Assembly (NCBI GenBank): GCA_030038035.1
Contig: JASHPP010000763.1
Span: forward strand, 1 to 9,723
DNA: 9,723 bases
Source of the DNA: Trebonia sp.
GTDB taxonomy: Bacteria > Actinomycetota > Actinomycetes > Streptosporangiales > Streptosporangiaceae
Reading direction: 5' to 3'
Shown here: in pieces, positions 1 to 5,688 of the stretch
Numbering within the stretch: the first letter of the stretch is position 1
How the letters are laid out: each line of letters starts with the position of its first letter
Program-made: the position numbers and the translations under genes
The notes under the pieces: model-generated
Databases searched by the model: none
The model's input: the letters and a program-made list of their open reading frames with translations, nothing else
What the model was told of the DNA's origin: nothing

Positions 1-209
1 CGGCGCAGGCAAGACAGCAGCACGTTCATGCCGGTGGAGTCACAGAACTCCACGCCGGACATGTCAACCACAATCCGCGCGGGCATGCCTTCGGCCATGA
101 CGGCGACAAGCTCGCTGTGCAGGCGCGGAGCAGTGTAGAGATCGATCTCGCCGCAAATGGTCACGATCGTGTGATCATCGTGAAATCGGCTTGAGACATT
201 TAGCTCCAC
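1..209 (-). CDS. STAS-domain anti-sigma factor antagonist (RsbV/SpoIIAA-like), partial
   Basis: The minus strand reads openly from a GTG at 209 to the window edge: 69 residues, with the C-terminus missing. The protein shows the STAS pattern: a beta-strand with TICGEIDLYTAPRL (residues 17-30), then RIVVDMSGVEFCDSTG (45-60). S58 lies in the DSTG loop, the position phosphorylated by the cognate anti-sigma kinase in SpoIIAA/RsbV. By family knowledge the unphosphorylated form binds the anti-sigma protein and frees the sigma factor. GTG was chosen because an AAGG Shine-Dalgarno-like element lies 8 nt upstream and because the frame has no better start before the STAS core. It sits 76 bp downstream of, and on the same strand as, an RsbW-like gene, its likely partner. 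The target sigma factor is not in the window. I did not see this frame as a complete ORF because it is open at the edge. Confidence 0.88.
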   Translation of the reverse strand, partial: MELNVSSRFHDDHTIVTICGEIDLYTAPRLHSELVAVMAEGMPARIVVDMSGVEFCDSTGMNVLLSCLR

Positions 210-285
210 GAGCCGAACCTTACCGCGCTGGGGTCGCAGATGCCAGGCAGCTAAGTCAAACGATTGCCACGTCCGCTCGGCTTGC

Positions 286-726
286 TCAGCCGTGGCCGCC
301 GAGCTCACCCCGGCCGCCCTCGGTGGCTGCCGCGGACACGCCGACCGTCGTCATCAGCAAGATGGGCACCTCGGCCCAGACCGTCGTGCCGTCTTCGTCG
401 CCCAGTGCCCCCCAGCACCGCGCCAGCCGCTCCACGATTCTCAGGCCGCGGCCCGTGGTGGCGGACTGAGTCGGCTGGCCCAGCTCAGGCCGGGTCGGCG
501 CGCCGCCGTCGCTGACCGAGACCCGCAGGCGCCCGGCGTCGAAGCGCCAGCCTACGCGCACCTTGTCGCCCGGCAGCGGTGCCGCGTGCCGCAACGCGTT
601 GCTGAGCAGTTCGCTGACCACGAGCGCCGCGTCGCCGATTTCGGTACCGCGAATGCCCGTCGCGGTGAGGTCCGACATCAAGCGGCGGCGGGCCTCGCCG
701 ACGCTCGCGGCGGCGAACGGGAGCAG
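286..726 (-). CDS. RsbW/SpoIIAB-like ATP-binding anti-sigma factor (HATPase_c_2)
   Basis: A GHKL-fold serine kinase/anti-sigma regulator. Numbering from a proposed CTG start at 726 (146 aa), the N box is ELLSNALRH (39-47, N43 for Mg-ATP), the G1 box is SDGGAP (72-77) and the G2 box is TGRGLRIV (91-98). GTTVWAEVP (113-121) follows, as in Streptomyces relatives, then a roughly 25-residue Gly/Ala tail. The family opening LPFAAASVGEARRRL (2-16) lies upstream of the first standard start, a TTG at 681, so that start would remove conserved sequence. No ATG, GTG or TTG exists in frame between the TGA at 747-745 and 681. I therefore extend to CTG 726, preceded by GGCGGG; this is uncertain. By family, it binds a sigma factor and phosphorylates its STAS antagonist, here probably the protein encoded just downstream. 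Cytosolic. Confidence 0.8.
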   Translation of the reverse strand: MLPFAAASVGEARRRLMSDLTATGIRGTEIGDAALVVSELLSNALRHAAPLPGDKVRVGWRFDAGRLRVSVSDGGAPTRPELGQPTQSATTGRGLRIVERLARCWGALGDEDGTTVWAEVPILLMTTVGVSAAATEGGRGELGGHG

Positions 727-982
727 TAGGACGCCCGCCTTAAGTCACCTCCATGCCGGGCTCCGGCCGATGCCGGATGAGCGAACCCGGTACGTGCGGA
801 AATGCCCCGTCAGGACCCTTGGGAAACACTTGAGTACTCCAGATATCGCAGTGGTAACGACGTCCAAGCAGAAACCCGCGATGGCACCGTCACCTGCCGC
901 GGGCACGGTAACGTCTGTCCGTGAAGGTTGTCAGTTCGTCCCGGAGTGCGTCGGCCGGCCGGCGCGCCATAGGCTCGCGCGC
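727..982. other. Divergent intergenic region between anti-sigma gene and ABC exporter
   Basis: This 256-bp stretch separates two divergent transcription units. Codons read in the exporter frame here are poor in third-position G/C (for example GAT, AAA, CTT, AGT, ACT, CCA in succession), unlike the gene downstream, so I treat it as non-coding. It holds a perfect Shine-Dalgarno-like GGAGGTGA on the minus strand (752-745) that is not placed at any usable start, and a -10-like TAGGCT (970-975) just before the exporter start. I see no convincing terminator, riboswitch or repeat. Confidence 0.6.
970..975 (+). promoter_or_regulatory. Possible -10 element for a leaderless ABC permease transcript
   Basis: TAGGCT matches the actinobacterial TANNNT -10 pattern and ends 7 nt before the ATG at 983. 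That is the spacing expected if transcription starts at the A of the start codon. No Shine-Dalgarno sequence precedes that ATG, which fits a leaderless message. No good -35 is seen, which is common for such promoters. Confidence 0.4.
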
Positions 983-2035
983 ATGAGGGAGCGAGCACGC
1001 GACCTGGGTGGCCCGGGCACCCTGACCGACGACCTGACGCCCCCCGAGTCGAGCCAGGGCGATCTGCCGGACGAGCCGCTAGCCGAGCTTGCCGCCAGGT
1101 ACGGGCTGCGGCCGAGCGCCGCAAGGCCAGGCGTGCTCGCCTACGCGGGCCAGCTCTGGGCGCGGCGGCACTTCATCGTCGGCTTCGCGACCGCGCGCAA
1201 CGTCGCCATGTACACCGAGGCCAGGCTCGGTCAGCTGTGGCAGGTGCTCACCCCGCTGCTGAACGCGGCCGTCTACTACCTGATCTTCGGCCTCATCCTG
1301 GACACCAAGCGCGGCGTGCCGAACTTCCTGGCGTTCCTCATCACCGGCATCTTCGTCTTCAACTTCACCCAGCGGTCGTTCATCACCACGTCCCGGGTGA
1401 TGCCCGACAGCCTGCCGCTGATCAGGGCGCTGCCGTTCCCGCGCGCGTGCCTGCCGATCGGTTACGTGCTGATCGAGCTCGAGCAGCTCGTCATGTCGAT
1501 GATCGTGCTCACCGTCATCGTGCTGTCCGCCGGCGAGCCGCTGACCTGGTACTGGCTGCTCGCCATCCCGGCCCTCCTGCTGCAGGCCGTGTTCAACATC
1601 GGGATGGGCCTGTTCCTCGCCAGGCTGGGCGCGGGGGCGGACGACTTCAGCCAGCTGATGCCGTTCCTGGTCCGGGCGTGGATGTACACCTCCGGCGTCA
1701 TGTACAGCATCTCGACGATCAGCACGCTCCGTAATCACCCCACGGTCAGCTACCTGCTGCAGATCAACCCCGCGGCCGTCTTCATCAACCTGGTGCGCGA
1801 CGCCATCCTGGCAACCCAGCGGCAGGCCGCGCCCGGCAGCAAGCCGTACAACGCGGCGCTGTGCTCCCGCTACGATCACAGCAGCAGCGCCAAGGTGGTC
1901 TACGACAGCGCCTACTGTCACGCCACCGTCACGTCGTCCCAGCTGTGGCTGTACGGCCTGGGCTGGGCCGTGGTGGCGCTAAGCATCGGGTTCGTGTTCT
2001 TCTGGCAGTCGGAGACGAAGTATGGCCGTGGCTAA
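983..2035 (+). CDS. ABC-2 type glycan exporter permease (Wzm/TagG-like)
   Basis: A 350-residue membrane subunit of an ABC-2 exporter. A hydrophilic N-terminal arm (1-60) is followed by an amphipathic segment RRHFIVGFATARN (61-73) and about six membrane segments (roughly 91-107, 114-133, 160-183, 189-213, 225-245, 322-341). Family hallmarks are LGQLWQVLTPLLNAAVYYLI (82-101), the MPDSLPLIRALPFPRACLP region (140-158), INPAAVFINLVRDAI (261-275) and the C-terminal FWQSETKYGRG (340-350). It probably exports a lipid-linked polysaccharide or teichoic-acid-like polymer with the ATPase encoded next, which it overlaps by 14 bp. The substrate is unknown because no glycosyltransferases are in view. ATG 983 was chosen because codon bias upstream is non-coding and a -10-like TAGGCT fits a leaderless start. 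The predicted outer loop between TM5 and TM6 (about 276-320) holds two cysteines, C294 and C312. Confidence 0.88.
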   Translation: MRERARDLGGPGTLTDDLTPPESSQGDLPDEPLAELAARYGLRPSAARPGVLAYAGQLWARRHFIVGFATARNVAMYTEARLGQLWQVLTPLLNAAVYYLIFGLILDTKRGVPNFLAFLITGIFVFNFTQRSFITTSRVMPDSLPLIRALPFPRACLPIGYVLIELEQLVMSMIVLTVIVLSAGEPLTWYWLLAIPALLLQAVFNIGMGLFLARLGAGADDFSQLMPFLVRAWMYTSGVMYSISTISTLRNHPTVSYLLQINPAAVFINLVRDAILATQRQAAPGSKPYNAALCSRYDHSSSAKVVYDSAYCHATVTSSQLWLYGLGWAVVALSIGFVFFWQSETKYGRG

Positions 2036-2834
2036 CGTCTCAGACCCGACCGTGGTCGTCGACGACCTGCACGTCGTCTACCGGGTGTACGGCGCGGGCG
2101 GCGATAAGGGCACCGCGGCGACCGCGCTGATGCGGGTGCTGAAGCGCCAGAGCCGGCCCTCGATCCGCGAGGTGCACGCGATCAGGGGCGTCTCGTTCGT
2201 CGTCAATCATGGCGACGCGATCGGGATCATCGGCAGGAACGGGTCGGGCAAGTCGACCCTGCTGCAGGCGATCGCAGGCCTGCTCCCGCCCGAGCAGGGC
2301 TGCGTCTACACCAGCGGGCAGGCTGCCCTGCTCGGGGTCAACGCCGCGCTGCTCGACGACCTGACCGGCGAGCGGAACGTGGTACTCGGCTGCCTGGCCA
2401 TGGGCATGAGCCCGCAGCAGGTCAAGGAACGCTACCCGGCCATCGTGGAGTTCTCCGGCGTGGGCAACTTCATCGACTACCCGATGCGCACCTACTCCAC
2501 CGGCATGGCGCAGCGGCTGCGGTTCTCGATCGCGTCCGCCAAGAGCCACGAGATCTTGATGATCGACGAGGCGCTTGCCACCGGCGACGCGAACTTCCGC
2601 GCCAAGAGCCACGAGAGGATCATTGAGCTACGCGGCGAGGCGGGCACCGTGTTCCTGGTGGCGCACAACCTGGCCGAGATCGAGGCGAGCTGCAACCGGG
2701 TCATCTGGCTGGAGAAGGGCCAGATCATGATGCAGGGCCACGACGTCCTCGCGGTGGTCGACGCCTATCTTGAGGCCACTGGCGGTGAGCCGCGCAAGCG
2801 CGACAAGGTCCTTGACGCCGACCACGGCGCCTGA
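2022..2834 (+). CDS. ABC exporter ATP-binding subunit (Wzt/TagH-like)
   Basis: A 270-residue ATPase that powers the upstream permease. Walker A is GRNGSGKST (71-79), the signature is the YSTGM variant (158-162) typical of polysaccharide and teichoic-acid exporters rather than LSGGQ, Walker B is EILMIDE (177-183), followed by ALATGDANF, and the switch histidine is H215 in VAHN. HAIRGVSF (52-59) before Walker A is also typical of the Wzt/TagH branch. The protein ends soon after the nucleotide-binding domain and so lacks the roughly 150-residue carbohydrate-binding domain of Wzt proteins from the E. coli O8/O9 systems. ATG 2022 overlaps the permease end by 14 bp and has GGAG 7 nt upstream, so the pair is co-translated. 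The 3' end converges on the histidine kinase gene with only 9 bp between stop codons. Confidence 0.93.
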   Translation: MAVANVSDPTVVVDDLHVVYRVYGAGGDKGTAATALMRVLKRQSRPSIREVHAIRGVSFVVNHGDAIGIIGRNGSGKSTLLQAIAGLLPPEQGCVYTSGQAALLGVNAALLDDLTGERNVVLGCLAMGMSPQQVKERYPAIVEFSGVGNFIDYPMRTYSTGMAQRLRFSIASAKSHEILMIDEALATGDANFRAKSHERIIELRGEAGTVFLVAHNLAEIEASCNRVIWLEKGQIMMQGHDVLAVVDAYLEATGGEPRKRDKVLDADHGA

Positions 2835-2843
2835 GGTCCTCAG

Positions 2844-4727
2844 CTAGTCCGCGGCGCGCAGCCGCAGGCACATGATCGTGCCGCCGGACGGGCGCGAGCT
2901 CGCGGTCACCTCGCCGTGCTGGGCCTGGGCCAGGCGGCGGACGATGAACAGGCCGATGCCGACGCCGCCGAACCTGCGGCGGTCGCCGGTCTCGCCCTGG
3001 ACGAACCGATCGAAGATCCGCTCGTGATCGCCGTCGGCGATGCCGATCCCCTCGTCCTCGACCGTCACCTCGATCCAGGCCCCGCCCGGCACCCCGTCCT
3101 CCGTCACCCGGGCCCGCACCCGGACGGTGCCGCCGTCCGGCGAGTACTTGAAGGCGTTTTCAAGCAGCTGTCCGACGATGATGTCGGTGGCCATCGTGTC
3201 GCCGCTCGCGGCAGGCAGGTCACTGGGGATGTCGGCCACCACGACGTGCTTGTCCGACAGCGGCCGGAACGCGGTAGTGGCGCCGCGCAGCACGGTGCCG
3301 AGGTCGAACGGGCCGTTGCTGACGGGCAACTGGTCCGCGCCCGCCCGCGAGCCGAGCAGCAACTGCTCGACCAGCCTGCCGAGCGAACCGGCCCGCTCCG
3401 CGATCGTGCACACCGCCGCGCGCCGTTCGGGGTCCGCGAGCTGGTCCCACCGGCTGGCCAACGTGGTCGCGAAGCCCTGCACCACGGTGATCGGCGTACG
3501 CAGCTCGTGGCTGGTGGTGGCGAGGAATAGGTCCTTGGCCTCCTCAAGCTCCTTGGCGGCGGTCACGTCACGGAAGTCGATAACGAGCTCCCCGCCTTCG
3601 GCGAGCGAGGTACACAGGACGTCGAGCCACCGCCCGTTCGGTAGCTTATGGGTGAGCGTCGCCCCCGGATCGGGCAACTCGAACGGCGGCGGCCTGCCGA
3701 TCGCGTCGGCCGCGGGCATGCCCGTGATGCGATGCGCGGCCGGGTTCCACTCCCGCACCAGCCCGGCGCCGTCGAGCACGGCAATGCCGTCGGCGCTGCC
3801 GTCGATGACCGCCCGCTCGTGCGCCCGCTGCCGGACGACCTCCTCGAACGCCATCGCGTTGGTCAGCGCCACGCCGGCGTGGCCGGCCAGCAGCTCAAGC
3901 AGCTCAAGCTCGACGTGGCTCAGCTTGCGCCTGCTGTAGAGCGCGTACAGGGCGCCGTAGGGCTTGCCCGCCACGTGCGACAGGCTCAGCGCGATCGTGT
4001 GCAGGCCGGGCAGGGCCGACCAGATCAGGTCGTCGAAGCCGCCGGATTCGCCGGTCGCCATCATGACCGTCTTGCCCGACTGCATGAGCTCGCCGACCAG
4101 GCTCCCCGGCAGCGTCGCGGTCCGGCCGCGCAGCCGCGTGGGCAGGCCCGCCGTGCTGACCAGCCTGAGCGTGTCGTCCTCGATGAGCACGAAGCCGCCC
4201 GCGTCGGCGCTTGTCAGCTCGCGCAGGCTGGCCGCGATGCGGTCGAGCACCGATTCAAGGTCGCGCTGCGCGCTCATGTCGGCGACCACGTCGCCGAGCC
4301 TGCGGACCACCCGGGCGCGCTCGGCCATGTAGTGCCTTGCCAGGTCATCCTCACCGGTCTGGTGGCAGACGTTGACCCAGCCGGTTACCTCGCCGAGGCC
4401 GTCGGTCAGCGCGCTTGTGTCGATCCGCAGGTCGATGACCGTGCCGTCCTTGCGTATCCTGCGAGTCGCGAACGAGATCTGGCCGCCGCCGCGGACACGC
4501 TCAAGGACGGCGTTGTGCTCCGCCTTCAGTTCCTCCGGGATAATCGGCGGTTCGAGGCCCACCACCTCCGCCGCGGTCCAGCCGAACATCCGCTCGGCTG
4601 CCGGGTTCCACAGCAGCACGGTCCGGTCCGTGCCGAAGGCGACGATGGCGTCGGCCGCGCATTCGATCACGGCGCGCGCTGTCGCGTCCGTCCGGCTGCT
4701 TGTCGCCTCCGCCTGGTGTGCGGTCAC
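2844..4727 (-). CDS. Soluble PAS-GAF-PAS sensor histidine kinase
   Basis: About 627 residues from a GTG at 4727. In order: PAS (16-130, with IVAFGTDRTVLLWNPAAERMFGW), GAF (about 143-295), a second PAS (about 302-390, with IAVLDGAGLVREWNPAAHRITG), HisKA (398-465) with phospho-acceptor H407 in SHELRTP, and HATPase_c (510-625) with N524 in ENAFKYS, G1 DEGIGIA (558-564) and G2 GGVGIGLFIV (587-596). No membrane segment is seen, so it is probably a cytosolic sensor; ligand or cofactor is unknown. The frame stays open to 4907, but the codons above 4727 (AGT AGT, GTT CGT, GAT GTT) look non-coding and would cover the divergent promoter region. ATG 4793 is an alternative start. No response regulator is adjacent, so it is an orphan here. 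It is divergent from a universal-stress-protein gene and may share control with it (inference). Confidence 0.92.
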   Translation of the reverse strand: MTAHQAEATSSRTDATARAVIECAADAIVAFGTDRTVLLWNPAAERMFGWTAAEVVGLEPPIIPEELKAEHNAVLERVRGGGQISFATRRIRKDGTVIDLRIDTSALTDGLGEVTGWVNVCHQTGEDDLARHYMAERARVVRRLGDVVADMSAQRDLESVLDRIAASLRELTSADAGGFVLIEDDTLRLVSTAGLPTRLRGRTATLPGSLVGELMQSGKTVMMATGESGGFDDLIWSALPGLHTIALSLSHVAGKPYGALYALYSRRKLSHVELELLELLAGHAGVALTNAMAFEEVVRQRAHERAVIDGSADGIAVLDGAGLVREWNPAAHRITGMPAADAIGRPPPFELPDPGATLTHKLPNGRWLDVLCTSLAEGGELVIDFRDVTAAKELEEAKDLFLATTSHELRTPITVVQGFATTLASRWDQLADPERRAAVCTIAERAGSLGRLVEQLLLGSRAGADQLPVSNGPFDLGTVLRGATTAFRPLSDKHVVVADIPSDLPAASGDTMATDIIVGQLLENAFKYSPDGGTVRVRARVTEDGVPGGAWIEVTVEDEGIGIADGDHERIFDRFVQGETGDRRRFGGVGIGLFIVRRLAQAQHGEVTASSRPSGGTIMCLRLRAAD

Positions 4728-4905
4728 CTGAACATCGTGCCACGTCACGAACGACGAGGCACGAACCCCGCGCGGTCCGCGACTACTCACCATATGGGCC
4801 CGCCCTGGCCTATAGTGCTTTTCAGATACGAGTAACACCGTTGATCCGGGGCATCCATCACGGTATGGCTGACCAGAAAGCGGTCTCCCGCTAGGGACGC
4901 GCACC
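4728..4905. promoter_or_regulatory. Divergent promoter region, histidine kinase / USP
   Basis: The region between divergent genes contains TATAGT on the plus strand (4811-4816), close to a consensus -10 and suitable for the USP gene. The overlapping minus-strand TATAGG (4814-4809) suits the kinase gene. Their shared core is the palindrome CTATAG (4810-4815). No clear -35 was found on either strand at 16-18 nt. A GGGCCC palindrome (4796-4801) flanks the core. Assigned by eye only. Confidence 0.45.
4865..4894 (+). CDS. Possible 9-residue upstream ORF in the USP leader
   Basis: An ATG followed by eight codons and TAG encodes MADQKAVSR. Its stop lies 11 nt before the USP start codon and abuts the AGGGA ribosome-binding site of USP. 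It is out of frame with USP. Its own upstream GGGG is about 12 nt away, so initiation would be weak. It could act through translational coupling or be chance. Confidence 0.25.
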   Translation: MADQKAVSR

Positions 4906-5538
4906 ATGGACCAGGCAGAGTCGAGCCCGTCGCATCCCGGACCGGAGCGGCGCCGGTCTCAGCGGCGCGAGCCAGGGCGCCCGGGGCCGACCCAGCGCCG
5001 GCGTGAAGACCACGCCGAATCGATCGCGGCCGCGCTCCGGCTCGAGCATCCGGTGATCGTGGGTTATGACGGCTCGGCGCCCAGCCGCAACGCCCTCGCC
5101 TACGCGGCCGGGGTATCCAAGCGGCTCGGCCGGCCGCTGCTCGTGGTGTACGTGTGCTCTTCCGGTGTGTACTGCGAGCCGCTGACCGGGCAGGTGGTGG
5201 GCGTGCCGCGGGATACCGAGGCGCTTGAGCGATGGCTTCTAGGTGAAATCGACCTAGTCACAGGCGACGCGGAGGTCGACGTGCACGTCCGCACCAGGCG
5301 CGGCAGCCCGGCGCGGGAACTCGCCGCTACCGCCGCGGAATTCAATGCCGACGCGCTGGTGATCGGCGCGCCCGCGCATTTCTGGCATCGCATCGCGGGT
5401 TCGGTGCCTGGATGGCTCGCCCGCCACGCCGACTGCCCGGTCATCATCGTGCCGTTAGCGGAAATCGCCGCATCAGGTGCCGACGCGAATAAAAGAGCCG
5501 GCGCGGGTCCATATATCAGTGGGCGAGGAGGGATTTGA
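4906..5538 (+). CDS. Universal stress protein (UspA family), atypical
   Basis: A 210-residue protein. An Arg/Pro-rich, probably disordered N-terminal arm (1-47) is followed by one USP domain (about 48-184) opening with PVIVGYDGSAPSRNALAYA (49-67) and closing with GSVPGWLARHADCPVIIVP (165-183). USP domains form dimers that often bind ATP and modulate stress survival, but the motif G-2X-G-9X-G(S/T) is altered here. G154 is followed by A157 where Gly is expected, and there are seven residues, not nine, before GS (165-166). ATG 4906 has AGGGA 8 nt upstream. After the domain, a roughly 25-residue tail uses codons rare in this DNA (AAT AAA AGA, CCA TAT, CGA, ATT), and the stop lies inside the convergent tRNA gene. 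L184 is encoded by TTA. It is divergent from the histidine kinase gene. Confidence 0.88.
   Translation: MDQAESSPSHPGPERRRSQRREPGRPGPTQRRREDHAESIAAALRLEHPVIVGYDGSAPSRNALAYAAGVSKRLGRPLLVVYVCSSGVYCEPLTGQVVGVPRDTEALERWLLGEIDLVTGDAEVDVHVRTRRGSPARELAATAAEFNADALVIGAPAHFWHRIAGSVPGWLARHADCPVIIVPLAEIAASGADANKRAGAGPYISGRGGI
5486..5519 (-). terminator. Possible weak terminator downstream of tRNA-Leu
   Basis: Reading the minus strand after the tRNA 3' end there is a short AT-rich stretch, a small GC-rich block able to form only a weak CCG/CGG stem, and then CTCTTTTATT (T-rich). This could end tRNA transcription, but the stem is poor. It lies inside the C-terminal tail of the USP frame on the other strand. 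Confidence 0.25.
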
Positions 5539-5602
5539 ACCCTCACGTCCTTTCGGACACACGGACCTGAACCGTGCGCGTCTGCCGTTCCGCCACCCGC
5601 CC
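5520..5602 (-). tRNA. tRNA-Leu (anticodon CAG)
   Basis: An 83-nt class II tRNA. The acceptor stem GGGCGGG pairs with CTCGCCC with one G-U pair, and the discriminator base is A. The anticodon stem is CACGG/CCGTG with loop TTCAGGT, giving anticodon CAG at 5567-5569. A long variable arm (TGTCC, GAAA, GGACG) marks Leu, and the T arm is GAGGG-TTCAAAT-CCCTC. CCA is not encoded. It reads CUG, by far the most used Leu codon in the neighbouring genes. Its 3' end overlaps the last 19 nt of the convergent USP frame. A tRNA-Leu upstream of fhaA is a common actinobacterial arrangement. Confidence 0.97.
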
Positions 5603-5615
5603 GGGGCAACGAGTT

Positions 5616-5621
5616 AGGTTA
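5616..5621 (-). promoter_or_regulatory. Possible -10 of the tRNA-Leu promoter
   Basis: TAACCT on the minus strand fits TANNNT and lies 13 nt before the tRNA 5' end, allowing a very short 5' leader. No good -35 was recognised. Confidence 0.35.
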
Positions 5622-5651
5622 GCACGACCGCGAGCGCTCCCGCGCCCCGGA

Positions 5652-5657
5652 TACCAT
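5652..5657 (+). promoter_or_regulatory. Possible -10 of the fhaA operon promoter
   Basis: TACCAT fits TANNNT and lies 31 nt upstream of the fhaA start, leaving room for the strong ribosome-binding site. No clear -35 was found, so this is tentative. Confidence 0.3.
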
Positions 5658-5688
5658 CGGGGACAAGGGACGGAAGGGAGGTGGCACG

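Noticed and set aside
803..827. SigB/SigF-like promoter (GTTT, 15-nt spacer, GGGGCA) upstream of the anti-sigma gene on the minus strand
   Set aside because: The -10 half matches the GGGTAT-type consensus only at GGG; too weak to claim although autoregulation would make sense.
563..982. N-terminal extension of the ABC permease frame by 140 residues
   Set aside because: Codons here lack the GC-rich third positions of real genes in this window, the stretch overlaps the anti-sigma gene on the other strand, and family homology starts only after 983.
1079..1921. 280-residue minus-strand open frame
   Set aside because: Antisense shadow of the permease gene; the His/Asp/Gln/Arg-rich composition is typical of antisense frames in GC-rich DNA.
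2831..2843. Palindrome CTGAGGTCCTCAG between convergent stop codons as a terminator
   Set aside because: The arms are separated by a single base, so no stable hairpin loop forms as written, and there is no T-tract on either side; probably chance.
3888..3911. Tandem repeat of cagctcaag
   Set aside because: Two copies only, inside the kinase gene, encoding a Leu/Glu-rich helix (LELLELL); explained by coding sequence.
3648..4835. 395-residue plus-strand open frame
   Set aside because: Antisense shadow of the histidine kinase, low-complexity Arg/Ala/Gln/His composition, no recognisable domain.
4728..4907. Extension of the histidine kinase to a start at 4907
   Set aside because: It would cover the divergent promoter region and overlap the USP start; codon use is non-coding-like and there is no domain before the first PAS.
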